A stretch of DNA of 64,000 nt, from contig CAZTTG010000028.1 in assembly GCA_964615935.1 (NCBI GenBank), positions 4,236-68,235 of the forward strand, given 5' to 3'. Positions 52,148-61,249 of this stretch are shown piece after piece; position 1 is the first letter of the stretch; every line of letters starts with the position of its first letter. Origin of the DNA: CAZTTG01 sp964615935 (lineage in GTDB: Bacteria > Planctomycetota > UBA1135 > GCA-002686595). Below the pieces are notes generated by a model. That model was not told the origin of the DNA. It ran no database searches and saw only the letters and a program-made list of their open reading frames with translations. The translations under genes were made by a program, and so were the position numbers.

Positions 52148-53044
52148 ATGAGCAATCCCACGCGCCGGCAGGTCCTGAAGCAATCGAGCCTGGCCCTCGC
52201 GGGGGCGCTGGCCCTGCCCCGCGCAGGGGCCTTCGCCCTCACCCAGGAGCCGGCCCCGCCCCTGCCGCCGAGCCGCATGCGCTTCGGGCTCGTGACCTAT
52301 CTGTGGGGGGCCGACCTCGACCTTCCCACCCTGATCGAGGTGGGCGAGAAGAGCGGGGTCCTGGGTCTCGAGCTGCGCTCCACCCACCGCCACGGGGTCG
52401 AGCCCGGGCTCGACGCCCAGCAGCGCTCGGAGATCAAGAAGCGCTTCGACGACAGCCCGGTCACCTTCGTCGGCCCGGGCAGCGACGAGCGCTTCGACAC
52501 GCCCGATCCGGAGGCGCTGGCGCGGGCCATCGAGGCCACCCGGCGCTTCGTGAAGCTCAGCGCCGACCTCGGCGGCAGCGGGGTCAAGGTCAAGCCCGAC
52601 TCCTTCCACAAGGGCGTGCCGCGCGAGAAGACCATCGAGCAGATCGGCCGGAGCCTGAACGCGCTGGGCCCCTTCGCGGCCGAGCACGGCCAGGAGATCC
52701 GGCTCGAGGTGCACGGCCAGTGCGCGGAGCTTCCAACGATCGAGAAGATCATGCAGGTGGCCGATCACCCCGCGGTGGTGGTGTGCTGGAACTGCAACGG
52801 CGAGGACCTCGCGGGCGAGGGCCTGGAGTCCAACTTCGCGCTCGTGAAGGACCGCCTGGGGGACACCGTCCACGTGCGCGCCCTGGACCGCGGCAGCTAC
52901 CCCTATGACCGGCTCATGGAGCTCCTGCGGGGGATCGAATACGGCGGCTGGGTCCTGCTCGAGGCGCGCGGGGAGATCCCCGAGGACCGCGCCGCCGGCC
53001 TGGCCGCCCAGCGCCGGCTCTTCGAGGAGCTGGTCTCCGACTGA
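52148..53044 (+). CDS. Tat-exported sugar phosphate isomerase/epimerase-like TIM-barrel protein
   Basis: A 298-residue protein with AAGGAGG five bases before ATG 52148. The N-terminus TRRQVLKQSSLALAGALALP is a twin-arginine signal. The TIM barrel follows, with metal-ligand candidates Glu in IRLEVHGQC, the segment VVVCWNCNGED, His in VHVRALDRG and Glu in VLLEARGE. Proteins of this kind are common among secreted carbohydrate enzymes of planctomycetes. The substrate is unknown. The tatA/B gene at 27843 supplies a possible exporter component. Confidence 0.88.
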   Translation: MSNPTRRQVLKQSSLALAGALALPRAGAFALTQEPAPPLPPSRMRFGLVTYLWGADLDLPTLIEVGEKSGVLGLELRSTHRHGVEPGLDAQQRSEIKKRFDDSPVTFVGPGSDERFDTPDPEALARAIEATRRFVKLSADLGGSGVKVKPDSFHKGVPREKTIEQIGRSLNALGPFAAEHGQEIRLEVHGQCAELPTIEKIMQVADHPAVVVCWNCNGEDLAGEGLESNFALVKDRLGDTVHVRALDRGSYPYDRLMELLRGIEYGGWVLLEARGEIPEDRAAGLAAQRRLFEELVSD

Positions 53045-53069
53045 AACGGCCGAGCCCGGGAGGATCCCC

Positions 53070-54980
53070 GTGAATCCGCGCCTCCTCGCAGCATTCCTCG
53101 CCGCGGCCCTGGTCCTGCTCGCCGCCTGGCTGAGCCTGGGGCCGTTCCAGTCCGAGCCCGCCGGTCCAGCGGCGCCCGCCGAGGAGACGCCTCCCGCGCG
53201 GGAGCCGGTCGAGGCGGCCACGGCGGGGCGCGCGGCCCTGCAGGAGGAACCGCCCCCGCCGCAGGAGGAGGCGGCCATCCCGGAGGAGGAGCCCGATCCG
53301 GCCCCGGAGATCGTGGTGCTCGATCCGGCCCAGGAGCCGGTCGGAGGGGCGGAGGTCCACTTCTGGATCGGGAACCAGGGACGCGGAGGCAATCCGGGGG
53401 CGGACGAGCGCGTGCGCCTCACGGACGTGTTCGGCGTGACGGCCCTCCCGTCCGAGCTGGACGCGGGCGAGGCCCTGGCCCTCGCCGAGAAGGAGGGCGT
53501 GGGGAGCACGGGCTCGATGAGGATGCTCTCCTTGGACGAGGACGAGCACGGCCGGCGCGTGATGCGGCTGCGCCCGGAGGGAGTCGTGCGCGGAATCGTC
53601 ATTCACGGCACCGGCCAACCAATTCCCGGTGCGCGCGTGGAATTCAAGAGCGCGGGCGTACTGGTGCCGGGCGGCGAGGCCCGACTGCCGGAGCCCCGAG
53701 TCACCGACGAAGAGGGCCGATTCTCCTTCACCATGACGAGCGGCTTCCCCGTGAAGCTGACGGCCCACTCCACCTTCGGATCCTCACCGACGGTCCGCGT
53801 ACGGGTGAAGGAGAGCGGGGACCAGGACGTCGTCCTCGTGCTGAAGAGCGCCGCCTACCGCGTGACGGGAGTCCTCCTCGATCCCGCGGGAGAGCCCATC
53901 GCGGGTGAGGTGAAGCTCATCCAGGTCGTGCCCCACGAGCTGCCTCGGACGATCCGCGATCCCGTTCGGATGGAGGCCCGGACTGGCGAGGACGGCCGCT
54001 TCGAGCTCAGCCCCGGCCAGCCGGGGACCTTCCGGCTCGTCGGCATGGAGGAGTCCTACTGCACCGCGGAGGCGATCGACGTGACCCTGGACGGGGCGCG
54101 CCGGCAGGCGGAGATCGCGCTTCGGCTCCTGAGTCCGGCCACCATCCGGGGGACCATCGTGTGGGCCGACGGAAGGCCGCTCTCGAAGACCGGCCTGACC
54201 GTCCCCTTCTCCAAGGGCAATCCACAACTGCAGGGCCGCGAGTACCCCGGGCTGGTCAGCCTGTACCAGCAGGGCGGGATCATCTTCACGGACGAAGAGG
54301 GCCGCTTCGAGGTGGAGTTGGTGCGACCCGGCTTCTACTACGACATCTGGTGCTTCCCCGACCCCGATCGGCGGTACGCCATCGTGAAAGAGCGCGGCGT
54401 TCTGGCTGGCGAGCAGGACGTCCGGATCGTCGTCACCGAGGAGCGCATGCGCGGCGGCTGGGCCGAGGGCCGCGTGGTCGATGACGCCACGGGGGAGCTG
54501 GCCCCCTACCGGATGCTCCTCTATCACCGGGAAGGCCCCGAGGAGTGGAGCAACCGGTCATTCATGTTCGAGGATCCCGACGGCCGTTTCGAGCTCGAGG
54601 GCCTCAAGCCCGGAGACGAGTACACGATCCGGGTGTACTCGGCCGACGATCGCGTCGCCGGCCGCCTGCCGCCCTGGACGGCTACCCTGGAGGGCACTCG
54701 GCTCGAGGCGAGGCTCTACGCCCCCTCCCGCCTCGAGATCGAGATCCTCGACCCGTCTGGGGCTCCCCGGGTAGGAGCTGCAGTGCGCTTGGTGGTCGCC
54801 GATTTCCCGACCGGGGGGACTCCCGTGCCCGAGCCAGCCGACCGCCGGGGGATCGTCACCTACGACACACTCCCGCCCGGCTCCTACCGCGTCTTCGTCG
54901 AGTTCGACGGCGAGCAGACCGACGCCGGCCTCGTCGAGGTGGCCCCCGCCAGCGAGTCCACCTTCCGCGTGACCCTGTAG
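53070..54980 (+). CDS. membrane-anchored protein with carboxypeptidase-regulatory/Ig-like repeats, 636 aa
   Basis: GTG 53070 is the likely start, 25 bases after the previous stop. A membrane anchor (LLAAFLAAALVLLAAWL) and a Pro/Glu-rich linker precede about five beta-sandwich repeats of the CarboxypepD-regulatory type. They recur with the pattern G-x-V-x-D-x2-G-x-P-x2-G-A and T-D-E-E-G-R-F-x-F (for example TDEEGRFSFTM, EDGRFELSPG, TDEEGRFEVEL). Such domains are structural or adhesive. The middle of the gene, about 53600-54450, is less GC-rich than its neighbours. Confidence 0.82.
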   Translation: MNPRLLAAFLAAALVLLAAWLSLGPFQSEPAGPAAPAEETPPAREPVEAATAGRAALQEEPPPPQEEAAIPEEEPDPAPEIVVLDPAQEPVGGAEVHFWIGNQGRGGNPGADERVRLTDVFGVTALPSELDAGEALALAEKEGVGSTGSMRMLSLDEDEHGRRVMRLRPEGVVRGIVIHGTGQPIPGARVEFKSAGVLVPGGEARLPEPRVTDEEGRFSFTMTSGFPVKLTAHSTFGSSPTVRVRVKESGDQDVVLVLKSAAYRVTGVLLDPAGEPIAGEVKLIQVVPHELPRTIRDPVRMEARTGEDGRFELSPGQPGTFRLVGMEESYCTAEAIDVTLDGARRQAEIALRLLSPATIRGTIVWADGRPLSKTGLTVPFSKGNPQLQGREYPGLVSLYQQGGIIFTDEEGRFEVELVRPGFYYDIWCFPDPDRRYAIVKERGVLAGEQDVRIVVTEERMRGGWAEGRVVDDATGELAPYRMLLYHREGPEEWSNRSFMFEDPDGRFELEGLKPGDEYTIRVYSADDRVAGRLPPWTATLEGTRLEARLYAPSRLEIEILDPSGAPRVGAAVRLVVADFPTGGTPVPEPADRRGIVTYDTLPPGSYRVFVEFDGEQTDAGLVEVAPASESTFRVTL

Positions 54981-54989
54981 CGGCGCGCC

Positions 54990-56213
54990 TCAGACCTTCG
55001 CCGCCGCCACGACCTCCTCGTCGGTGAGCAGCCGTGGGCTGTCCTTGGCCGCGTCGAGGACCTTCTTCACGGCCTCGTCGGTGGGATCCACCCCGTGCCG
55101 GCGCAGCACCCAGGTCACGTTGGAGCGGCCGCTCATGGGGCCCACCTTGATCTTCTGCCCCAGGCCCACCATGTCGGCGGGCACGCCCGAGTAGACCCGG
55201 TTGGCCAGCCAGGCGTCGCCCTTCTTGAAGGCCTTGATCACCGCGGCGGCGTGCACTCCGGTGCCGGTCTCGAAGGCGTCCGAGCCGAAGACCGAGTAGT
55301 TGTTGGGCAGGGGCACGCCGATGTGCTCGGCGGCCAGGTGGCAGTAGTCGCCCAGCCTGGAGAGGTCGTTGTCGATCAGGCCGTTGAGCTTGAGGTTGAC
55401 CAGCAGCAGGTCCATCTCGGTGTTGCCGGCCCGCTCGCCCACGCCCAGGGCGCAGGCGTGGACGCGGTCGGCGCCGGCGTCGATGGCCTCCATGGTGTTG
55501 ATCAGCCCCAGCCCCCGGTCGCGGTGGCCGTGCCAGTCGATCTTCACGTCGGCCCCCAGCTCCTCGACCAGGGAGCGCACGAAGTGGATGAGCTGGCGCA
55601 CGCCCCGAGGGGTGGAGTGGCCCACGGTGTCGCACACGCAGAGGCGCTGGGCCCCGGCCTCGATGGCGGTGGTGTAGAGGGCCCGCACGTGGTCGGGGTG
55701 GGCGCGGGTGGTGTCCTCGGTCACGAACATGGCGGGCAGATTTTCGGCCACGCAGAACTCGATGGCCTGGCGCGAGAGCTTGAGCATGTTGTCGAACTCC
55801 CAGCTCTCGGCGTACTGCCGGATGGGAGAGGAGCCGATGAAGGCGCACACCTCGACCGGCGAGCCGGTCTTCTGGGCGATGTCGGCCACCGGCTGGATGT
55901 CCACCAGCATGGTGCGGCAGGCCACGTTGGGCGTGATGTCGAGCTCCTTCATCTCCCGCACCAGGGCGGTGATGTGCTCGCGCGCGCGGGAGCCCGCGCC
56001 GGGCAGGCCGATGTCGGCGGTGTGGATGCCCAGCTCGTTCATCAAATGGACCAGTCGGATCTTGGCGTCGAGCGTGGGGTCGTGGGCCGAGGGGCTCTGC
56101 AGCCCGTCCCGCAGGGTCTCGTCGTCGAACTGGATGGGGCGGCGGTCGGCGGTCGCGTCGGCGCCTATGGTGTTCCAGTCGTAGATCAGGTCGCTGGGCT
56201 GCTTCTCGGTCAT
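54990..56213 (-). CDS. LeuA/homocitrate synthase-family enzyme without regulatory domain
   Basis: A 407-residue HMGL-like TIM-barrel enzyme. FDDETLRDGLQSP near residue 30 carries the metal and acetyl-CoA-site residues. VKIDWHGHRDRGLGL holds the His-x-His pair, and ALGVGERAGNTEMDLLLV is the LeuA signature. The C-terminus ends shortly after the linker, so the allosteric leucine-binding domain of LeuA is missing. It could be an isopropylmalate synthase, citramalate synthase or related Claisen-type enzyme; sequence alone does not decide. It is divergent from the aspartate kinase and ends 9 bases from the repeat protein. Confidence 0.87.
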   Translation of the reverse strand: MTEKQPSDLIYDWNTIGADATADRRPIQFDDETLRDGLQSPSAHDPTLDAKIRLVHLMNELGIHTADIGLPGAGSRAREHITALVREMKELDITPNVACRTMLVDIQPVADIAQKTGSPVEVCAFIGSSPIRQYAESWEFDNMLKLSRQAIEFCVAENLPAMFVTEDTTRAHPDHVRALYTTAIEAGAQRLCVCDTVGHSTPRGVRQLIHFVRSLVEELGADVKIDWHGHRDRGLGLINTMEAIDAGADRVHACALGVGERAGNTEMDLLLVNLKLNGLIDNDLSRLGDYCHLAAEHIGVPLPNNYSVFGSDAFETGTGVHAAAVIKAFKKGDAWLANRVYSGVPADMVGLGQKIKVGPMSGRSNVTWVLRRHGVDPTDEAVKKVLDAAKDSPRLLTDEEVVAAAKV

Positions 56214-56377
56214 GACGGGCTGCTCCGGGTCTGCTCCTGGGCGCCGATTGCGCGGTGGCCGGATGGCGGGGGGGTGGCTTCGCGCACGGGGCGCCTATCA
56301 TAAGGGCCGGGGTCGGCTGTCCGCTCCATGGCCCCCGGTTTCGCGAGCCGCCCGAACCCCGCGCCCCCGCGCGCGTT

Positions 56378-57760
56378 GTGTCCGCCGTGTCACCCCCTCC
56401 CGAGCCCCTACGCGTCCTCAAGTTCGGCGGCGCCGCCCTGGCGACCGGCGAGGGCGTGCAGCGCGCCTGCCGGATCGTCCTGGAGCGGGGGGGGCCGCGG
56501 CCGGTCGTGGTCGTCAGCGCGCACGCCGGGGTGACCGAGCTCCTGGCGGCCGCCGCGGCGGACGCCGCGGGGGGGGGCGCCCCCGGGGCGGGGGGGCCGG
56601 GGAAGGGCCTGGAGGGGATCCGGATCCGCCACCGCACCCTCCTGCGCCAGCTAGAGCTGGACGGCGAGCTGCTCGACCGGCTGTTGCGCGAGCTGGCGGA
56701 CGTGCTGGCGGCCATCCGCTCCCGGGCCGCCCTGGGGCCGGCCGAGCGGGACTTCGTCCTCTCCTTCGGCGAGCGGATGAGCTCGCGCATCGTGGCGCGC
56801 TGCCTGCGCCGGATGGGCTCCGAAGCCACGCCCGTGGACGCCTTCGACCTCGGGCTGACCTCGGACTCCAACCATGGCCGCGCGCGGCCCTTGCCGGGGG
56901 TGGGCCGCGCGCTGCGCTCGGCGCTCGGGGGGGTCCCCGGCGTGCCCGTGATCACCGGCTTCCTGGCGGTCGACCGGCGCGGCAACCTGACGACCCTGGG
57001 CCGCAACGGCTCCGACCTGACCGCCTCCCTGGTGGGGGAGGCGCTGGGGGCTGCCGAGGTCCAGTACTGGAAGCTGGTCGAGGCGGTGATGACCGCCGAC
57101 CCCGAGCTCGTGCCCGACGCGCGCCCCCTCGCGCGCCTCTCCTGGGAGGAGGCCGACGAGCTGGCCCGCTTCGGCGCCCGGGTGCTCCACCCCGAGGCCA
57201 TCGGCCCCGCCCGGCGCGCCGGCATCCCGGTGTGGCTGGGGAGCGTGCGCGATCCCTCCGGCCCCGGCACCCGGATCGAGGGCGAGGGCCTTCGGGCCGG
57301 GACCCTGGCGCTGGCCTGCCGGGCGGATCTCGCCGAGGTCGAGATCCCCGACCGGGCGGGCGAGGCGGCCGAGCGACTGCTCGAGGGGCTCGGGGGGCCG
57401 GCCTTCGAGGGGGTCGCTTCCCGGCGCGTGGAGGGAGGCCGGCGCATCGCCATGCCCGAGGACGCCGCCCTCGCGGCCGCGCAGAGTTCCGATGGCCGGG
57501 AGCTGCGCGTGGAAGCGGGCCTGGCCTCGGCCGCCGCGATCGGTGCGGGCGCCGGGCGGGATCGGATCGGGCGGGCCCGCGAGATCCTGGCCGATGCGGG
57601 CATCGAAGCTCGGGCGCTGCCGCTGCGAGATCCGGCCCGCAGCGTCCTCTTCCTCCTGCCCGCCGACCGGCTCGCCGAAGGCGCCGCCCGACTGCACGCG
57701 CTCCTCTTGGCGGAGGGCACCGACCTCTCGACGAGCGCGCCCACGGCGGGAGCCCGCTAG
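56378..57760 (+). CDS. aspartate kinase-like amino-acid kinase
   Basis: A 460-residue protein, start GTG 56378 (GTG 56387 is also possible). It opens LRVLKFGGAAL with the KFGG motif. Other family blocks are FVLSFGERMSSRIVA, TLGRNGSDLTASLVGEALGAAEVQYWKLVEAVMTADPELVPDA and SWEEADELARFGARVLHPEAI. These match aspartokinase, which starts the Lys/Met/Thr pathway. The C-terminal 150 residues should hold ACT domains but are hard to recognise, so feedback control may be weak or unusual. Classic RGGSD reads GRNGSD here. Confidence 0.85.
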   Translation: MSAVSPPPEPLRVLKFGGAALATGEGVQRACRIVLERGGPRPVVVVSAHAGVTELLAAAAADAAGGGAPGAGGPGKGLEGIRIRHRTLLRQLELDGELLDRLLRELADVLAAIRSRAALGPAERDFVLSFGERMSSRIVARCLRRMGSEATPVDAFDLGLTSDSNHGRARPLPGVGRALRSALGGVPGVPVITGFLAVDRRGNLTTLGRNGSDLTASLVGEALGAAEVQYWKLVEAVMTADPELVPDARPLARLSWEEADELARFGARVLHPEAIGPARRAGIPVWLGSVRDPSGPGTRIEGEGLRAGTLALACRADLAEVEIPDRAGEAAERLLEGLGGPAFEGVASRRVEGGRRIAMPEDAALAAAQSSDGRELRVEAGLASAAAIGAGAGRDRIGRAREILADAGIEARALPLRDPARSVLFLLPADRLAEGAARLHALLLAEGTDLSTSAPTAGAR

Positions 57761-57972
57761 CCACCCATCCACCAGGCTCCTCCACCCGGGGGACTCACCC
57801 GCACCCGAGCGGTCGCGGCCTCGCTCGAGAATCCCGCCGCGCGATCGCGGCGCGCCCCGCCGCCGGCCGGCGAAATCCCTTGACGGCGCAGCGGCGGCCC
57901 CGAACCATCCGGCCGCCGGCGTCCGATCCGGGGGAGCGGCCCCTCTCCCGATCCTCGCGCCCGCCCGCCGAC
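57761..57972. other. 212-base intergenic region before mgtE
   Basis: It contains TTGACG at 57880-57885, a possible -35, but no matching -10 at the normal distance. No riboswitch-like pattern was recognised by eye, although Mg-responsive leaders exist upstream of some mgtE genes. Confidence 0.3.
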
Positions 57973-59355
57973 ATGAGCACGCCGGAGATGGAGAGCCGAC
58001 CGACGCTGCGCGACCTGCGCGAGCTCCTCGAGCACCGGCGCGAGGGGCTGGCCGACTTCCTGGAGTCGGTGCACCCCGCGGACCTGGCGGAGTGGCTGGC
58101 GGACCTGGACGAGGAGGAGGCCTGGGCGGTCTTCGAGGCGGCCTCGACCGAGCTCCAGGCCGACGTCCTGGAGGAGGCCGACGAACCGCTGCAGCTCCTG
58201 CTGATGCGCAACATGGACGCTGCGCACCTGCTCGAGCTGATCGACGAGCTGCCCCCGGACGAAGCCGTCGACCTCCTGGCCCTGACCGACGCGCGCACCG
58301 GGGAGGAGGTGCTGCGGAGCGTCGAGCCCGAGCTCGAGAAGGACCTGCGCGAGCTCGCCTCCTACGAGGCCGACACCGCCGGCGGCATCATGACCACCGA
58401 GTTCGTGTCGGTGCCGCCGGACATCCAGGTGGGCGACGCGATCAAGCTCGTCCGGCACGAGGCCGAGGACGCCAACGAGGAGTTCGCCGGCGTCTTCGTG
58501 GTGGACGAAGAGGGCCGGCCGCTGGGCTTCGTCTCCGACCACGACCTGCTCACCCACGGGATCCACACCCCCATCGAGGAGGTGATGGAGACCGACGTGG
58601 TGTCGGTGGGGGTCGAGGCGGACCAGGAGGAGGCCGCCAACCTCATCCACAAGTACTCGCTGCACAACCTGCCGGTGGTCGACGAGGCCGGGACGCTACG
58701 CGGCATCATCACCGCCGAGGACGCCCACGACGTGCTCGAGGAGGAGGCCAGCGAGGACATGCTGCGCCTCGCGGGCACATCGCAGGACCAGCTCACGCGC
58801 CTGCCCATCCTCACGCGGGTGCGACACCGCCTCCCCCTGCAGGCGATCACCGTGCTCGGCGGCTTGGCGACCGCCTGGATCCTCGACCAGGCCCTGAAGG
58901 AGGGCAGCGAGGAGCTCTCGGGCGCCGACGTCCTGCGCTACCTGCCGATCATCATCGGCCTGGCCGGCAACGTGGGCATCCAGTCCTCGACCATCCTGGT
59001 CCGCGCCTTCGCCACCGGCGAGGTCGAGCCCGATCGGGAGGCCTCGGTGCTGGGCTCCGAGGTGGTGGTGGGCCTGATCATCGGCGTCCTGTGCGGGGGG
59101 GTCACCGCCCTGGTGGCCATGGGGCTGGAGTCCTCCATCGAGACCCGGGCGCTCTTCGGCTGCGCGGTGGGCGCGGCCATCCTGATCTCGGTGACCTGGG
59201 CGGCCTTCCTGGGCTGTTTGGTGCCCATGAGCTGCCGCCGGCTGGGCATCGACCCGGCCGTGGCCGCCGGGCCCTTCCTGATCACCCTGAGCGACATCTC
59301 CGGCGCCGCCATCTTCGTCGGGGTGGCCCTGTACATCCTGCAGCTCGGCGCGTAG
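57973..59355 (+). CDS. mgtE: magnesium transporter MgtE
   Basis: A 460-residue Mg2+ channel. It has an N-terminal helical domain (HPADLAEWLADLDEEEAWAVFEA; DELPPDEAVDLLALTD), two CBS domains (about 130-255; AGGIMTTEFVSVP, VEEVMETDVVSV-type blocks, LPVVDEAGTLRGIITAEDA), and five membrane helices. The pore-lining signature GLAGNVGIQSSTILVRAFATGE is present, as is PLVMSCRRLGIDPAVAAGPFL-type sequence near the end. It is nine bases from the signal peptidase gene, so it may share a transcript. Confidence 0.95.
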   Translation: MSTPEMESRPTLRDLRELLEHRREGLADFLESVHPADLAEWLADLDEEEAWAVFEAASTELQADVLEEADEPLQLLLMRNMDAAHLLELIDELPPDEAVDLLALTDARTGEEVLRSVEPELEKDLRELASYEADTAGGIMTTEFVSVPPDIQVGDAIKLVRHEAEDANEEFAGVFVVDEEGRPLGFVSDHDLLTHGIHTPIEEVMETDVVSVGVEADQEEAANLIHKYSLHNLPVVDEAGTLRGIITAEDAHDVLEEEASEDMLRLAGTSQDQLTRLPILTRVRHRLPLQAITVLGGLATAWILDQALKEGSEELSGADVLRYLPIIIGLAGNVGIQSSTILVRAFATGEVEPDREASVLGSEVVVGLIIGVLCGGVTALVAMGLESSIETRALFGCAVGAAILISVTWAAFLGCLVPMSCRRLGIDPAVAAGPFLITLSDISGAAIFVGVALYILQLGA

Positions 59356-59363
59356 AGGCCGGA

Positions 59364-60527
59364 ATGGCGCGGCGGAGGCTCTTGCGGTTGCTGTGGGTCC
59401 TGGGCGCCCTGGTCCTCGCCCTCCTGTTCCTGAACGCCTTCGTCGGGCGCGTGTACCGGGTCCACAGCGGCTCCATGAGGCCCGCCCTGTGGGGGGACCC
59501 CGAGGAGGGCGAGTACGTGCTGGTGTGCTTCGGCGGCCTGGAGAAGGTCCAGCGCTTCGACCTGGTGGTCCTGCAGCGCGACGGCGAGCCCGACCCCTTC
59601 GTCAAGCGAATCGGCGGCCTGCCCGGCGAGTCGGTGCAGCTCCTCGACGGCGACCTCCTCGTCTCGGGCGAGCGGCTCGCGCCCGAGGCGCCCCGGCCCG
59701 AGCTCGTGCTGCTCTTCGACGACCGCCTACACCCCCTCGAGGAGCGCTTCCGGTTCGAGGCGATCGACGGGTCGATCCGGCGCCTCGACGACGGGGGCTG
59801 GCGGGTGGAGGCCGCCCCGACGGGCTTCAAGCTCGAGTATCGAGGCGTCGTGACCGATGGCTTCGTCAACCCGGAAGGCCGCTTCGAGCCCGGAATGCAC
59901 CAGGTCAACGATCTTGCGCTCGAGTGCGCGCTCGTGCTCGAGGAGCCGCGGGGTCGGCTGCGGCTGAGCCTCAGCGAGGAGGGCGACCTCTTCGGCTTCG
60001 AGATCCGGCTGGACCCGGCGGGATCCGAGGCGCGCCTCCTGCGCCGGGCGGGCAGCGTCCCCGAGGAGATCCTGGCCAGCGCGCCCATCGAGCTCCGCCC
60101 GGCCGAGCCCGTCGAGCTGGCCTTCTCCAATCGAGACAACGCCCTGCGCGCCGAGCTGAACGGCGAGACCGTCCTGCTCTCGACCTACGCCTCGAACACC
60201 CCGATCGCCGCGCCGGCCTCCTCCGGCCAGCGCCACCGCAAGCCGCGCCTGCGCATCGCGGGGTCGGAGCTCCTCGAGGCCACCCTCCGCGACCTCCGGG
60301 TCCTGCGGGACCTCTACTACACCGCCCGCGGGCCCTACGGGAAGGGCCAGACGACCCCGCTCGGCCCGGCCGAGGTCTTCCTCCTGGGGGACTGCTCGGC
60401 CCACAGCCAGGACAGCCGCGAGTGGGGGTCGGTCCCGGTCGAGAGGATCCTGGGCCGCGCCCGCTGGGTGGTCTGGCCCCCGGGCCGAGTGCGCCGGCTG
60501 GTCGGCCCGGAATCCGGCGGCCGCTAG
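59364..60527 (+). CDS. lepB: signal peptidase I with a large insertion
   Basis: A 387-residue membrane serine protease. One N-terminal anchor is at about 7-24. Box B is HSGSMRP with nucleophile Ser37. Box D is FVKRIGGLPGES with general-base Lys81. Box E is GDCSAHSQDSREWG at 342-355. Between about residues 100 and 330 there is an insertion far longer than the usual domain II, with a jellyroll-like pattern (LAFSNRDNALRAELNGETVLL). The Cys in GDCS replaces the more common Asn. It removes signal peptides; the insertion's purpose is unknown. Confidence 0.9.
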   Translation: MARRRLLRLLWVLGALVLALLFLNAFVGRVYRVHSGSMRPALWGDPEEGEYVLVCFGGLEKVQRFDLVVLQRDGEPDPFVKRIGGLPGESVQLLDGDLLVSGERLAPEAPRPELVLLFDDRLHPLEERFRFEAIDGSIRRLDDGGWRVEAAPTGFKLEYRGVVTDGFVNPEGRFEPGMHQVNDLALECALVLEEPRGRLRLSLSEEGDLFGFEIRLDPAGSEARLLRRAGSVPEEILASAPIELRPAEPVELAFSNRDNALRAELNGETVLLSTYASNTPIAAPASSGQRHRKPRLRIAGSELLEATLRDLRVLRDLYYTARGPYGKGQTTPLGPAEVFLLGDCSAHSQDSREWGSVPVERILGRARWVVWPPGRVRRLVGPESGGR

Positions 60528-60637
60528 GGGGCCCCCAGGGCCCTTCCCGCCTTTTCATGGGAGGAAACCGCCCGCTGCGGCCGAAACCGGGGGCATCCGG
60601 CGGGGTTTCAGAGCCCGCGGAGGGAGCCCCGCGAACG

Positions 60638-61249
60638 ATGGACGACGCCCACCTTCAGGACCCGGGGGTGCAGCTCATGCTCGCCTACCAGGCGGGCTCG
60701 GAGCCGGCCTTCGACCGCCTGGTCGAGGAGTACTCGGGGCAGGTCTACTCCCTGCTCACCCGCTTCCTGGGGGCCCGCCCCGAGCGGGAGGACCTCGTCC
60801 AGGAGACCTTCCTGCGCGTCATTCGGGCCCGGGACCGCTACCGGCCGACGGCCCGCTTCTCCACCTGGCTGTTCCGCATCGTGTACAACCTCTGCGTCAA
60901 CCTCACCGAGCGCTCCACCTCCCGGGCGGGGCGCCGCGTCGACTTCGGACGCGCCGAGCCGGGGGCGGGCGAGTCCGGCTGGGAGGGCGACATCGAGGAC
61001 GAGCGGGCCGAGGAGCCCACCCGTTCGCTCGAGCGCGCGGACCTGGTGCGCGCCGTGCGCCAGGCCATCGCCGAGCTGCCGCAGACGCAGCGCATGGCCC
61101 TGATCCTGGCCAAGTACGAGGAGATGCCCCACTCCGAGATCGCCCGCGTGCTGCGCTCGAGCGAGAAGGCGATCAAGTCCATGATCCACCGGGCGCGAGA
61201 GAACCTGCGCGCGCGCCTGGGGCCGCTGCTCGAAGGAGAGCTGACATGA
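60638..61249 (+). CDS. ECF-type RNA polymerase sigma factor
   Basis: A 203-residue sigma factor of the extracytoplasmic-function group. Region 2 has FDRLVEEYSGQVYSLLTRFL, DLVQETFLRVIRARDRY and FSTWLFRIVYNLCVN. Region 4 has AIAELPQTQRMALILAKYEEMPHSEIARVLRSSEKAIKSMIHRARENL. It lacks regions 1.1 and 3. Its stop overlaps the ATG of the next gene, a zinc-finger anti-sigma candidate, so the pair is coupled and probably forms one regulatory unit. Confidence 0.95.
   Translation: MDDAHLQDPGVQLMLAYQAGSEPAFDRLVEEYSGQVYSLLTRFLGARPEREDLVQETFLRVIRARDRYRPTARFSTWLFRIVYNLCVNLTERSTSRAGRRVDFGRAEPGAGESGWEGDIEDERAEEPTRSLERADLVRAVRQAIAELPQTQRMALILAKYEEMPHSEIARVLRSSEKAIKSMIHRARENLRARLGPLLEGELT

Noticed and set aside
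56214..56377. TATCAT at 56296 as promoter for the aspartate kinase
   Set aside because: No -35-like hexamer lies at a proper distance, so the match is weak and may be chance.
57761..57972. Magnesium riboswitch upstream of mgtE
   Set aside because: The sequence shows no conserved M-box features that I can recognise by eye; a covariance-model search would settle it.
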